From Duganella flavida (GTDB taxonomy: Bacteria > Pseudomonadota > Gammaproteobacteria > Burkholderiales > Burkholderiaceae_D): 64,000 nt of DNA. The stretch's first letter is position 1; every line of letters starts with the position of its first letter. The DNA is taken from contig NZ_WWCN01000012.1 in the NCBI RefSeq assembly GCF_009857445.1, positions 124,001 through 188,000 of the forward strand, in the 5' to 3' direction. Of the stretch, positions 1 to 8,966 are shown piece by piece. The notes under the pieces are model-generated. The model saw only the letters and a program-made list of their open reading frames with translations, was not told the origin of the DNA and searched no databases. The position numbers were made by a program, and so were the translations under genes.

Positions 1-36
1 GATATCACGTGCCGTGGCGGCGACGCTCCAGCCAGT

Positions 37-675
37 CTAGGCAGCGCTGGGCGGCGGGACATCGCTCAAACGACTAAGCACCGCCGGCGCGCCGTGCAGG
101 ATGGCGACCAGCTCGCCCTGCCGGCGCGTGCCGGTTTTGCGGAACAGCTTTTGCAAATGGCTTTTCACGGTGTGCATGCTGATGTCGAGTGCGCAGGCGA
201 TGTCTTCCAGCGCCTCGCCGTGCGCCAGTGCTTGCGCGATGCCAGCTTCGGCCGGCGTTAAATCAAACAGCTGCATCAGCAGCTCGCGCGGCAGGCGGTG
301 GGTTTCGGGATCGCTGGCCAACACGATGGCACAGGCCGGCACGGTAGGGAGTTCGGGCGATGGCATCACAGGCAGCACCGTCAGCAGCAGCGGCTGACGG
401 CCGCGGCGCTGCAAGCTCAACGCTTGCGGCGCGCCCTGGTCTTGTTGCGGATCGAGCGCTGCAGCCACCAGTTGCGCCAGCGATTTGTCACCGCACATGG
501 CGTCCTGCAACAGCTTGTCACCATGCAGGCGCAAAGCTGTATCACGTTCCAGCAGCTCGGCAGCGGCAGCGTTGGCGTGCAGCAGATGCAGCTCCGCATC
601 GACCACAAATACCGCGATCTCAATACGATTCAGCGCAGCATCAAGATAAGTGGCGAACGCGTAGGATGTGAGCAT
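37..675 (-). CDS. LuxR-family transcriptional regulator
   Basis: A 212-residue protein. Roughly residues 1-130 look like a degenerate PAS-type sensory region (FVVDAELHLLHANAAAAELL). Residues about 135-195 are a LuxR/GerE helix-turn-helix (LTPAEAGIAQAL...DISMHTVKSHLQKLFRKTG). The SMHTVKSHLQKLF stretch is the recognition-helix signature. There is no receiver domain with phospho-Asp, so it is probably a one-component regulator. It is monocistronic here, and its targets cannot be read from context. Confidence 0.85.
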   Translation of the reverse strand: MLTSYAFATYLDAALNRIEIAVFVVDAELHLLHANAAAAELLERDTALRLHGDKLLQDAMCGDKSLAQLVAAALDPQQDQGAPQALSLQRRGRQPLLLTVLPVMPSPELPTVPACAIVLASDPETHRLPRELLMQLFDLTPAEAGIAQALAHGEALEDIACALDISMHTVKSHLQKLFRKTGTRRQGELVAILHGAPAVLSRLSDVPPPSAA

Positions 676-776
676 GCTTCCCCCTTCCAGGTACTGGACT
701 AAGCTTAGAGGCCAGTCGATTGAATATATACTCGGAATGTCACGGGGATGTTAAAAGATTTCAATCAGACGCGCGC

Positions 777-1529
777 TTAGCGAAAGTCCGGGCCAATCAG
801 GTCGATGCGGTCGGTGCAGAAGCCATCCACGCCCCAACTCAGAATTTCACGTGCACGTTCCGGCGTATTGACCGTGTAACAGAACAAGCCAAAGCCGGCG
901 GCCTTGATAGCTGCGGCCTGTGCCTCATCAAGGTGCTTGTGGTTGGTGTGGATGGATACCGCGCCCAGCTCGCGCGCCACCGCTGCCCAATTGGCGGGCA
1001 GCGTATCGAACAGGCAGCCGCGCGGCACCTCCGGCGCGGCATCGCGCGCGGCGGCCAGCGCTTCCATGCTGAACGACGACAGCAGCGGCACGCGCGCCAC
1101 ATCGCCGGCGCGCAGCTCTTCTTCGAACAGGGCGCGCGTGGTTTGCGCCACCCAGCGTCCGGTCGCCGCATCATGACCCGGTGCGGGCTTGATCTCGACA
1201 TTCATCCAGATGCGCTGCTCCTTGCAATAATCAATGAATTGGGTAAAGAATGGCACAGGCTCGCTGCGGAATGCATCACTGAACCAGTGGCCTGCATCCA
1301 TGGCCGCCAGCGCCGCCGCATCGGTCTGTGCCACGCTGCCCCGCCCGGCCACGGTGCGGCCGAACTCGGGATCGTGCATCACCATACCGATGCCGTCGCG
1401 CGACAGCATCACGTCGAACTCGACGGCATGGAAACCGTAAGCCAGGCCAGCGCGCAGGCCGGCAACGGTGTTTTCCGGCGCCAGCGTACCGCCGCCGCGA
1501 TGTGCAACAATTTTTGGATAAGGCCACAT
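777..1529 (-). CDS. Glycerophosphodiester phosphodiesterase
   Basis: A 250-residue GDPD-family TIM barrel, expected to hydrolyse glycerophosphodiesters to glycerol-3-phosphate and an alcohol. The start at MWPYPKIVAHRGG puts AHRGG (H10, R11), PENT (E19, N20), EFDV (E38, D40) and the second catalytic His (H53, MHDPE) at family positions. The open frame runs 54 codons further upstream, but that part is low-complexity and lies inside the divergent metalloprotease gene. No signal peptide, so it is cytoplasmic (UgpQ-like). Confidence 0.92.
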   Translation of the reverse strand: MWPYPKIVAHRGGGTLAPENTVAGLRAGLAYGFHAVEFDVMLSRDGIGMVMHDPEFGRTVAGRGSVAQTDAAALAAMDAGHWFSDAFRSEPVPFFTQFIDYCKEQRIWMNVEIKPAPGHDAATGRWVAQTTRALFEEELRAGDVARVPLLSSFSMEALAAARDAAPEVPRGCLFDTLPANWAAVARELGAVSIHTNHKHLDEAQAAAIKAAGFGLFCYTVNTPERAREILSWGVDGFCTDRIDLIGPDFR

Positions 1530-1551
1530 AGGTTCTGCCCCGGAGGTTGTG

Positions 1552-2271
1552 ATGGCAAGGATAACAACGTTATCACGATTCGCACTATGGCTGCTACTCG
1601 CGCCGCTGGCCCACGCCGCTGCACCCACGCAGGACGAGGTGGTGGCGCGCGCCGCCGTGCTGTACGCGGACCGGCTGGCCGAACGCATCATCGACCACGA
1701 CGCTTATTTCACGGCGCGCGTGCGCCGTATTGCCGATGTGCTGATCGCCCAGGCGCGGCGCGATTATCCCGACACTGCCAACTGGGCGTGGGAAGTCCAC
1801 ACCACCGACGATCCCGACCAGAATGCCGACTGCATGGCTGGCGGCAAAATCCTGGTCAGCAAAGCCTACGTCGAGCGCTTGCTCTTGAACGACGACGAAC
1901 TGGCCATGCTGCTGGCGCATGAAATCGAACACGCCGCCTTGCATCACAACTGGCATGAGTACCAGGCAGCGCTGCGGCTGGACCCAGCATGGGAACAGCG
2001 CTCCTTCCTGGAACTCGAACACGCGGTTGACCACGACCGCACGCTGATGGCCAAGCTGGCCGCCACCAACTACGCGCAGGAAGAGGCAGCCGACCGCGAA
2101 GGCTTGAAGCTGGCATGGCGCGCCGGCTGGCCGGCCGAGCGACTATCCGGCTACTTCCGCAAGATGATGCGCGCCAGCGATAGTCCGCGCCTGAGCAAGG
2201 CAGATTACCCGTCGCCGACGCAACGTTGGCGCGCCGCACAGGCAGTGGCCGCTGACTTGCAAAAAAAATGA
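1552..2271 (+). CDS. M48-type metalloprotease, secreted
   Basis: A 239-residue protein with a signal peptide (about 1-22, ending AHAA). The zinc-metalloprotease motif HEIEH is at about residues 123-127, and the distal Glu ligand is probably in EEAADREG, as in M48/Oma1-like peptidases. It probably works in the periplasm on misfolded or envelope proteins. GAGG at 1543-1546 favours the ATG at 1552. A GTG at 1549 is also in frame but sits too close to the ribosome site. The start is only 22 bp from the divergent GDPD start. Confidence 0.85.
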   Translation: MARITTLSRFALWLLLAPLAHAAAPTQDEVVARAAVLYADRLAERIIDHDAYFTARVRRIADVLIAQARRDYPDTANWAWEVHTTDDPDQNADCMAGGKILVSKAYVERLLLNDDELAMLLAHEIEHAALHHNWHEYQAALRLDPAWEQRSFLELEHAVDHDRTLMAKLAATNYAQEEAADREGLKLAWRAGWPAERLSGYFRKMMRASDSPRLSKADYPSPTQRWRAAQAVAADLQKK

Positions 2272-2318
2272 GGCGCGGCCACACTAGCGGCCTAAATTGC
2301 TCAAAAGGTAAAACATCC

Positions 2319-3548
2319 ATGACAGCTCAAAAAGCGCTAGGCCATATTCGTGTGCTCGACCTGAGCCGCGTACTGGCAGGACCGTGGTGCTCGCAAAACC
2401 TCGCCGATCTCGGCGCAGAAGTGATCAAGATCGAACGTCCCGGCAACGGCGACGACACCCGTGCATGGGGCCCGCCGTACGCGCGCGATGCCGACGGCAA
2501 GGACACCACCGAAGCGGCCTACTACCTGTCCGCCAATCGCGGCAAGCGCTCGGTCACGGTGGACATCGCCAGCGCCGAAGGCCAGCAACTGCTGCGCGAA
2601 CTGGTTGCGCAAAGTGACGTGGTGCTGGAGAACTACAAAGTCGGCCAGCTCAAACGCTACGGCCTCGACTATGACTCGCTGCAGGCGATCAAGCCGGACC
2701 TGGTGTACTGCTCGGTCACCGGCTTCGGCCAGGATGGTCCCTACGCGCACCGCGCCGGCTATGACTTCCTGATCCAGGGCATGGGCGGCCTGATGTCTGT
2801 GACCGGCGAGCGCGACGACCTGCCGGGCGGCGGTCCGCAAAAAGCCGGCGTGGCGCTGACCGATTTGATGACCGGCATGTACGCCACCATCGCCATCCTC
2901 GCCGCGCTGACGCACCGCGACCGCACTGGCGAAGGCCAGTACATCGACATGGCGCTGCTCGACGTGCAGGTGGCGATGCTGGCCAATGCCGGCAGCAACT
3001 ACCTCAACAGCGGCAAGGCGCCCAAGCGCTGGGGCAATGCCCATCCGAACATCGTGCCGTACCAGACCTTCCAGTGCTCGGACGGCTACATCATCGTCGC
3101 CACTGGCAATGATGGGCAATACCAGAAGTTTGTCGAAGCTGGCGGCCGTCCTGACCTCGCCCTCCACGAACGCTACGCCACCAACCCGCTGCGCGTGAAG
3201 AACCGCGACGAGCTGGTGCCGATCCTGGCCGAGATGGTGCTGCAACAGCCGCGCGATTTCTGGATCGACAAGCTGGAAGAAGTGGGCGTGCCGTGCGGGC
3301 CGATCAACAACCTCGATGACGTGTACAAAAATCCGCAAGTCGAAGCGCGCGGCATCGTGATGGAAGTACCGCACCCCACCGCCGGCACCACCAAGCTGGT
3401 GCGCAGCCCAATGCGCATGTCCGCCACCCCAACCGACAACGCCGTCGCCCCACCGCTGCTGGGCCAGCACACCGAAAGCGTCCTGCGCGAGCTGCTCGGC
3501 CGTTCAGAAGACGACATCGCCGTCCTGCGCGCCAAGGGCGTGCTGTAA
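2319..3548 (+). CDS. CaiB/BaiF family CoA-transferase
   Basis: A 409-residue family III CoA-transferase. The N-terminal core reads VLDLSRVLAGPWCSQNLADLGAEVIKIE. The conserved Asp that forms the acyl anhydride is D182 in VALTDLMTGMYA. The C-terminal stretch GVPCGPINNLDDVYKNPQ is also typical. The family moves CoA between carboxylic acids (formyl/oxalate, carnitine, glutarate and others). The substrate cannot be assigned here because no acyl-CoA dehydrogenase or decarboxylase is adjacent. The start at MTAQKALGH follows AAAAGG. The upstream in-frame extension is not conserved-looking. Confidence 0.92.
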   Translation: MTAQKALGHIRVLDLSRVLAGPWCSQNLADLGAEVIKIERPGNGDDTRAWGPPYARDADGKDTTEAAYYLSANRGKRSVTVDIASAEGQQLLRELVAQSDVVLENYKVGQLKRYGLDYDSLQAIKPDLVYCSVTGFGQDGPYAHRAGYDFLIQGMGGLMSVTGERDDLPGGGPQKAGVALTDLMTGMYATIAILAALTHRDRTGEGQYIDMALLDVQVAMLANAGSNYLNSGKAPKRWGNAHPNIVPYQTFQCSDGYIIVATGNDGQYQKFVEAGGRPDLALHERYATNPLRVKNRDELVPILAEMVLQQPRDFWIDKLEEVGVPCGPINNLDDVYKNPQVEARGIVMEVPHPTAGTTKLVRSPMRMSATPTDNAVAPPLLGQHTESVLRELLGRSEDDIAVLRAKGVL

Positions 3549-3554
3549 GCACGC

Positions 3555-5030
3555 TCATGCAGGCTTTGTGTCGCTCCCTGCCAGCGCGCGCGCCTGCCGC
3601 AAGCCGTCGACGATGACGGCATAAGCATCCGCGCGGCTAGCCGCGTCCATCGCGCGCAAGGCGTAGGACGGATGGTAGACAGGAATAATCCAGCGGCCTT
3701 CGTGCTGGAATGGCACGCCCAGCTTATCGGTGACGGTGGCCGCGCCGTCCTGCAATAGCGACTTGAGCGCCGTGCCGCCGAGGGCGACAATCACTCGCGG
3801 CTGCACGCGCGCCAACTCCTGCTCCAGCCATGCATGGCAAGCCGCCACTTCGCGCTGCGCCGGCGTCTTGTGCAGTCGGCGCTTGCCACGCGGCTCCCAC
3901 TTGAAATGCTTGACGGCGTTGGTCAGGTAGACACTGAGCCGCGCCACTTCCGCCTCAGCCAGCGCGCGGTCCAGCAAAGCGCCTGCCGGCCCGATGAACG
4001 GCACACCAGCCAAATCCTCCTGATCGCCCGGCTGCTCGCCCACCAGCATGATGGCCGCCTGCGCCGGGCCGACACCGGGCACCGCCTGTGTGGCTTGCTG
4101 CCACAGCGGGCAGCGCCGGCACTGGTCGAGCGCGACCGGCGCGGCGCGCTGCGGCTGCGCACGTTCGGCAGCGATCGCGATGATGGCGCCATCGCGCTGG
4201 CCGACGGTCTCGGTCTGGCCGGTGCGGCGCGCGCCCAGCGCTGCCGCCGACACCATCTGCGGCACCACCGCCCCCTCCGGCAAATGCTTCCAGAAACGGG
4301 AGGGAATATGGCTGCGCATCAGGCCAGCGTTGAGCCGCGCCGGATTGAAGATGCTGCGGTAATAGGTCAGCCACAGCGCTTCGCCGGCATCGTCGATATC
4401 GGACGGGCCGCGCAACGCCGATGGCGCGATCTGCAGCGCGCTGCCATCCCACAGCGCGGCCAGACCCGGCGTGGCGATCATCCAGCTGACCTTGCCCATG
4501 CGCCGGGCAAAGTGCTGCGCCACTTGCGGCAGCACGTCGTGCGATGGTTCAAACCACGCGACGAAACGCGGAGCGCCGGCGGCGGCGTCGCGTTCGCGGA
4601 AACGGACGTAGGCGTGCATATCGTGCTGCTCGCGCCGCACCGCCTTGGCCATCGCATGCAGCCGCGCGCCGTCGCGGTCGGCAGGCGACAGCACCGCGCG
4701 GTCGCCACCATGCCAGCGCCACACCACTTGGTACAGCAAGGCCCAACGGTCGGGCACGCGGCAGCAGGCAGCGCACTCCAGTAGTTCGACCAGCTCGCGC
4801 GGCAGGCGGATGGCGACGGCGTTGGTTGGTCCGGCATCCGCAGCGCTATCGGCCACCCGATCCGCCACACTATCGGCGCCGGCAAACAAATCACCGCCAT
4901 CCGGTGCGGCGATCCACTGCACCGATTCTGGCGCAACACCACGCGCCAGCAGCGTGCGGGCAGCATCGCGCCATTGCGCAAACGACTGCGCCAGCACCGG
5001 CACGCCAGCACCACCAACGCCCCCGCTCAT
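3555..5030 (-). CDS. DUF4130 (TIGR03915) - UdgX family uracil-DNA glycosylase fusion
   Basis: A 491-residue, two-part protein. About residues 1-290 match the 'SAM-linked' DUF4130/TIGR03915 type (LLYQVVWRWHGG, MHAYVRFRERD, ALWLTYYRSIFNPARLN). About residues 300-480 are a family 4-like uracil-DNA glycosylase with CRRCPLW cysteines for an Fe-S cluster, GEQPGDQEDLAGVPFIGPAG, and a KRRLH loop at residues 383-387 (3870-3884). In UdgX the His of this loop forms a covalent bond with the abasic site, making a suicide uracil-binding protein. The ATGA overlap with the upstream radical SAM gene (TGA at 5027-5029, ATG at 5028-5030) shows translational coupling. The upstream LexA box should control both genes. 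Confidence 0.92.
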   Translation of the reverse strand: MSGGVGGAGVPVLAQSFAQWRDAARTLLARGVAPESVQWIAAPDGGDLFAGADSVADRVADSAADAGPTNAVAIRLPRELVELLECAACCRVPDRWALLYQVVWRWHGGDRAVLSPADRDGARLHAMAKAVRREQHDMHAYVRFRERDAAAGAPRFVAWFEPSHDVLPQVAQHFARRMGKVSWMIATPGLAALWDGSALQIAPSALRGPSDIDDAGEALWLTYYRSIFNPARLNAGLMRSHIPSRFWKHLPEGAVVPQMVSAAALGARRTGQTETVGQRDGAIIAIAAERAQPQRAAPVALDQCRRCPLWQQATQAVPGVGPAQAAIMLVGEQPGDQEDLAGVPFIGPAGALLDRALAEAEVARLSVYLTNAVKHFKWEPRGKRRLHKTPAQREVAACHAWLEQELARVQPRVIVALGGTALKSLLQDGAATVTDKLGVPFQHEGRWIIPVYHPSYALRAMDAASRADAYAVIVDGLRQARALAGSDTKPA

Positions 5031-6259
5031 GCCGCCTTCAATTCGGGCCACAATGCCATCTGCTGCGGCGCCACGTCGGCCAGCGCGCGGCGCAACTGCG
5101 ACGAAGAGGTGCTGTCGCGCGCCGGGAAGTAATCAGCGGTGATGATGAAGGGCGCGACTTTCTTCATGCCGCAGCGCAGCCGCGACAGGTCGGCGTAGCG
5201 GATCTGGCGATGGCGCCGCAAGTCGATCAGGCGCTGGGCGTTGCGCAGGCCGATGCCCGGCACGCGCGCGATCAGATGCGGCTCGGCGCGGTTCAGGTCG
5301 AGCGGGAAATGCTCGCGGTGGGCCAGCGCCCACGCCAGCTTGGGATCGATGTCGAGCGCCAGGTTGCCGCCGGCCGGCAGCAGTTCGTCCGCCTGAAAAC
5401 CATAGCTGCGCAACAGAAAATCGGCTTGATACAGCCGGTGTTCGCGCTGCATCGGCGGCGGCGCCGACGGCACACTGGCCGGGCTATCGGGGATCGGGCT
5501 GAAGGCCGAGTAATAGACGCGCTTGAGCTGGTAGCTGCCGTACAGCGTGGCGGCCGTCGACAAGATCTGGCCATCGTCACTGGCGTCGGCGCCGACGATC
5601 ATCTGCGTGCTCTGGCCGGCCGGTGCAAAGCGCGGCGCGCGCGGTTCGGCGTGCGCTTCGTCGCGGCGGCGGCGGATGGCGCCCATCGCCAGTTTGATCG
5701 TGTGCACGCTCTTTTCCGGCGCCAGCCGCGCCACGCTATCGTGCGAGGGCAGTTCGATGTTGACGCTGAGGCGGTCGGCGTAGCGGCCGGCGGCGTCAAT
5801 CAGCGCCGGGTCGGCGTCGGGGATGGTCTTGAGGTGGATGTAGCCGCGGAACTGGTGCACCTCGCGCAGTTCGCGTGCAATCTGCACCAGCAGTTCCATC
5901 GTGTAATCGGCCGACTGGATGATGCCGGAACTGAGAAACAAGCCGTCAATATAGTTACGCAGGTAGAAATCCGTCGTCAGCTTGACCACTTCAGCCACCG
6001 TGAAGCGCGCACGCGGCACGTTCGAGCTACGCCGGTTGACGCAATACTGGCAATCGTAGAGACAATAATTGGTCAACAGGATTTTGAGCAGCGAGACGCA
6101 GCGCCCATCCGGCGTGTAGCTGTGGCAAATACCCATGCCGGTGCTGGCGCCGATGCCGTCCTTGCCGACCGAATCGCGCTTGGGGGCTGCACTGCTGGCG
6201 CAGGATGCGTCATATTTAGCCGCATCGGCAAGAATCTCCAGTTTGTCCGACAATTTCAT
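5027..6259 (-). CDS. Putative DNA modification/repair radical SAM protein (TIGR03916 type)
   Basis: A 410-residue radical SAM protein. The 4Fe-4S motif CxxxCxxC is C66-C70-C73 (NYCLYDCQYC). A C-terminal helix-hairpin-helix (ARVPGIGLRNAQRLIDLRRH) suggests contact with DNA. This is the family repeatedly found next to UdgX/DUF4130 genes; its reaction is not established. I place the start at MKLSDKLEI: GGAG (6266-6269) lies six bases before that ATG, while the alternative ATG at 6271 has no ribosome site. A consensus LexA operator (6273-6292) sits 13 bp upstream, so the pair is probably SOS-induced. Confidence 0.9.
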   Translation of the reverse strand: MKLSDKLEILADAAKYDASCASSAAPKRDSVGKDGIGASTGMGICHSYTPDGRCVSLLKILLTNYCLYDCQYCVNRRSSNVPRARFTVAEVVKLTTDFYLRNYIDGLFLSSGIIQSADYTMELLVQIARELREVHQFRGYIHLKTIPDADPALIDAAGRYADRLSVNIELPSHDSVARLAPEKSVHTIKLAMGAIRRRRDEAHAEPRAPRFAPAGQSTQMIVGADASDDGQILSTAATLYGSYQLKRVYYSAFSPIPDSPASVPSAPPPMQREHRLYQADFLLRSYGFQADELLPAGGNLALDIDPKLAWALAHREHFPLDLNRAEPHLIARVPGIGLRNAQRLIDLRRHRQIRYADLSRLRCGMKKVAPFIITADYFPARDSTSSSQLRRALADVAPQQMALWPELKAA

Positions 6260-6272
6260 GGCCTGCTCCATT

Positions 6273-6292
6273 TACTGTATGCATATACAGTA
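6273..6292 (-). promoter_or_regulatory. LexA (SOS) box
   Basis: TACTGTATGCATATACAGTA is a perfect CTGT-N8-ACAG palindrome. It differs from the enterobacterial consensus TACTGTATATATATACAGTA at only two inner positions. It lies immediately upstream of the radical SAM/UdgX operon, close enough to the start codon for LexA to block RNA polymerase. Confidence 0.85.
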
Positions 6293-6364
6293 TAGCAAAT
6301 TCCAGCCAGCCTGCGCCGTACAATCTGTTTCAGGCCCCATGCTGGCGGCCTGCTCCCGCTGCGA

Positions 6365-6694
6365 TTAAACGCTCATATCACGCTTGAGTTCCTGCAGTTG
6401 GCTGTGCATGTCGGTGACGGCGCTTTTGATTTGCGCTGATAAGGTCGGGATGTAGTTGCAGATGCGCTTGGCGCGCTCGGCCTGCAGGTCCATGTCGCGG
6501 ACCAGTTTGCGGATGCGCAATTCGTCCTTGGTTGGCAGAATGTCGCGCGCGTCGTCCGCCAGTTTGTCGATGCGCTCAAGACAGTCGCGCAACTCGCGCG
6601 GCAAGTTGGTCTCCGCCGAGGCGGCTTGCGCGGCCAGCCTTACCGCACGATCGACAAAATAAAACCGGTGCTGGATATCGTTGGTATGTAGCAT
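6365..6694 (-). CDS. Hypothetical helical protein
   Basis: A 109-residue, charged, predicted all-helical protein with no signal peptide or recognised domain. It begins MLHTNDIQHRFYFVDRAV and contains an amphipathic, possibly coiled-coil middle (LRIRKLVRDMDLQAERAKRI). A strong ribosome site (AGGAGGAG) precedes the ATG, which supports a real gene. An imperfect FNR/CRP-like palindrome lies about 77 bp upstream. Function unknown. Confidence 0.7.
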   Translation of the reverse strand: MLHTNDIQHRFYFVDRAVRLAAQAASAETNLPRELRDCLERIDKLADDARDILPTKDELRIRKLVRDMDLQAERAKRICNYIPTLSAQIKSAVTDMHSQLQELKRDMSV

Positions 6695-6764
6695 GATGGT
6701 CTCCTCCTGTGAATCCGGATTCGACCCATCAGCGCCTCAGCAGTTGCAGCAATCAGGCGCGACA

Positions 6765-6778
6765 CTGATGTAGATCAG
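6765..6778. promoter_or_regulatory. Weak FNR/CRP-like palindrome
   Basis: CTGATGTAGATCAG is a perfect palindrome with the TGAT-N4-ATCA core of FNR/ANR sites but with C/G instead of T/A at the ends. It lies upstream of the 109-residue helical protein and overlaps the last codons of the LysR gene. It could be chance; two better matches exist elsewhere in the window. Confidence 0.3.
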
Positions 6779-7671
6779 CTTTCCTGCGGCATACGCGCCA
6801 TATCGATGAAGGCACGCAAGGCCGACGACATGCGCCGCTGGCGCGGGTAGTACATCATCAAGCCGGTGCTGGGCGGACACCAGTCCTCCATCGCCAACGC
6901 CAGCCGCCCGGCCGCGATGTGCTCGCGTAAGCGGAACTCGGGCAGGAAGGCCAGCACCACACCATCCAGCGCCGCGCGCGTGGCCAGCTCGGAATCGCCG
7001 ACCGACAAGCGCCCCGGCACATCCAGCTCCAGCTTGATATCGCCCTTGCCCAGCTCCCACTTGTAGACATTCCCGCGCGGGAAGCGATAGCGCACGCAGT
7101 TGTGCCGCGCCAGGTCGTCAGGATGCTGCGGCTTGCCATAGCGCGCAAAATATTCGGGCGACCCCACCACCACAAAACGCTGCGATCCCCACACGGGCAC
7201 CGCGATCATGTCTTCCGGCACATGCTCTTCGTAGCGGATGCCAAGATCAAAACCGCGGTCGACAATATCGACCAGGCTGTCGTCGCTGACGACGTCCAGC
7301 GTAATGTCCGGATACGCATCCAGATAGCGCCGGATCAGCGGCCCGATCACCATCACCGCCGCATCGCGCGAGCTGTTGATACGCAGCGTGCCAGCTGGCG
7401 AGGCGCGGAACATATTCATCTCTTCCAGCGCCAAATTGACGCCGCCCAGCGCCGGCTGCAAGCGCTCCAGCAAATGCTTGCCGGCCTCGGTCAGCGCCAC
7501 GCTGCGCGTGGTCCGGTTGAACAGGCCGACGCCGAGCCGGTCCTCCAGCGTGCGTACCGCATAACTGACCGCCGACGCCGACAAGGCCAGCTCGGCCGCC
7601 GCCTTGCGGAAGCTGCCATGCCGCGCCACCGACGCAAACACACCCAGGTGAGAGAGATTATCCAGCTGCAT
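6775..7671 (-). CDS. LysR-family transcriptional regulator
   Basis: A 298-residue LysR protein. The N-terminal winged HTH (GVFASVARHGSFRKAAAELALSASAVSYAVRTLEDRLG) is followed by a substrate-binding domain. It resembles the group often annotated next to oxidoreductases. It is divergent from the zinc alcohol dehydrogenase with a 105-bp gap, the usual arrangement for a LysR regulator and its target, so control of that gene is a reasonable inference. Confidence 0.92.
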   Translation of the reverse strand: MQLDNLSHLGVFASVARHGSFRKAAAELALSASAVSYAVRTLEDRLGVGLFNRTTRSVALTEAGKHLLERLQPALGGVNLALEEMNMFRASPAGTLRINSSRDAAVMVIGPLIRRYLDAYPDITLDVVSDDSLVDIVDRGFDLGIRYEEHVPEDMIAVPVWGSQRFVVVGSPEYFARYGKPQHPDDLARHNCVRYRFPRGNVYKWELGKGDIKLELDVPGRLSVGDSELATRAALDGVVLAFLPEFRLREHIAAGRLALAMEDWCPPSTGLMMYYPRQRRMSSALRAFIDMARMPQES

Positions 7672-7776
7672 GATTGTGCAAATTTCCTGTTCAATTCATG
7701 CAGAGCAACTCGCTTGTTACCTGCACACTCACGGAATTATAGTGCAAGCGCTGACAATAATCGAAGGAGTCTCCCC

Positions 7777-8835
7777 ATGTTTAAAGCCCAAGGCTACGCC
7801 GCCCACGACAAGCATTCCCACCTTGTTCCATTCAGCTTTGAACGCCGCGCGCCCGGCGTCAACGACGTGGTGGTCGAGATCCTCTACTCCGGCGTTTGCC
7901 ACTCAGACCTGCACCAGGCGCGCGACGACTGGGGCGGCTCGATTTACCCGATGGTACCGGGCCATGAAGTTATCGGCCGCGTGACGCAAGTCGGCAGCGG
8001 TGTGCACAAATTCAAGGTCGGCGACCTGGCCGGCATCGGCTGCCTGGTCGATTCCTGCCGCCATTGCTCGGCCTGCGCGGAAGACCTTGAGCAATACTGC
8101 GAAGGTGGCATGACCGTCACCTACAACGGCCGCGAACGCGAAAGTGGTGCGCCCACCTACGGCGGCTACTCGGACATCATCGTGGTCGACGAGCACTTCG
8201 TGGTAAAGGTGTCCGACCAGCTGGACCTGAAAGCCGTGGCGCCGCTGCTGTGCGCCGGCATCACCACCTACTCGCCGCTGCGCCACTGGAAAGTGGGGCC
8301 GGGCCAGAAGGTCGGCGTGATCGGCCTCGGCGGCCTCGGTCACATGGGCGTGAAATTCGCCAAGGCCATGGGCGCGACCGTGGTGATGATCACCACCTCG
8401 CCGGACAAAGGCAAGGACGCGCAGCGTCTCGGCGCCGACGAAGTGCTGCTGTCCACCGATCCAGACGCCATGAAGGCGCACGCCAACAGCTTCGACTTCC
8501 TGCTCAACACCATCCCGGTGCCGCACGATATCAACCCCTACCTCGCGCTGCTGCGCCGCGACCGCACCATGGCCATGGTGGGCGTGCTGACCGAACTCGA
8601 TCCGCCGCCGGCCGGTGTCAACCTGATCCTCGGCCGCAAATCGGTGGCCGGCTCGGCCATCGGCGGCTTGAAGGAAACCCAGGAAATGATGGACTTCTGC
8701 GCCGAGCACAACATCGTCAGCGATGTCGAGATGATCGCCATCCAGGACATCAACCAGGCTTACGAGCGCCTGGTCAAGAACGATGTGAAGTACCGCTTCG
8801 TGATCGACATGGCCACCTTAAAAGCAGCACCGTAA
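7777..8835 (+). CDS. NAD(P)-dependent zinc alcohol dehydrogenase
   Basis: A 352-residue medium-chain dehydrogenase of the cinnamyl-alcohol/YahK-like type. Catalytic zinc ligands are C41 (GVCHSD) and H63-E64 (PGHEVIG). Structural-zinc cysteines are in DSCRHCSACAEDLEQYC. The Rossmann motif is GLGGLGHMGVKFAKAMGA. It should reduce aldehydes to alcohols, usually with NADPH. AAGGAG at 7764-7769 sets the ATG at 7777. The open frame extends far upstream through the LysR gene and is not coding there. Confidence 0.93.
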   Translation: MFKAQGYAAHDKHSHLVPFSFERRAPGVNDVVVEILYSGVCHSDLHQARDDWGGSIYPMVPGHEVIGRVTQVGSGVHKFKVGDLAGIGCLVDSCRHCSACAEDLEQYCEGGMTVTYNGRERESGAPTYGGYSDIIVVDEHFVVKVSDQLDLKAVAPLLCAGITTYSPLRHWKVGPGQKVGVIGLGGLGHMGVKFAKAMGATVVMITTSPDKGKDAQRLGADEVLLSTDPDAMKAHANSFDFLLNTIPVPHDINPYLALLRRDRTMAMVGVLTELDPPPAGVNLILGRKSVAGSAIGGLKETQEMMDFCAEHNIVSDVEMIAIQDINQAYERLVKNDVKYRFVIDMATLKAAP

Positions 8836-8847
8836 GTCGCAAGCACA

Positions 8848-8872
8848 GGCGCGCCCGCTCCGGGTGCGCGCC
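8848..8872 (+). terminator. GC hairpin after alcohol dehydrogenase
   Basis: An inverted repeat GGCGCGCCCG / CGGGTGCGCGCC just past the stop codon makes a strong stem. There is only a short T-rich run afterwards, so it may be a weak terminator or an mRNA-stabilising hairpin. Confidence 0.45.
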
Positions 8873-8966
8873 TTGTCTTGGACAACCCTGCATGAGCTAG
8901 CCGTGCGACAATTTTCCGCAGGTTTCGCTAACATCGGGATACATTATTTTCACCCGGGGCACACCG

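Noticed and set aside
4544..6295. 583-codon plus-strand frame over the UdgX and radical SAM genes
   Set aside because: Arg/Ala/Gln-rich antisense shadow; both minus-strand genes have clear catalytic motifs and coupled start/stop signals.
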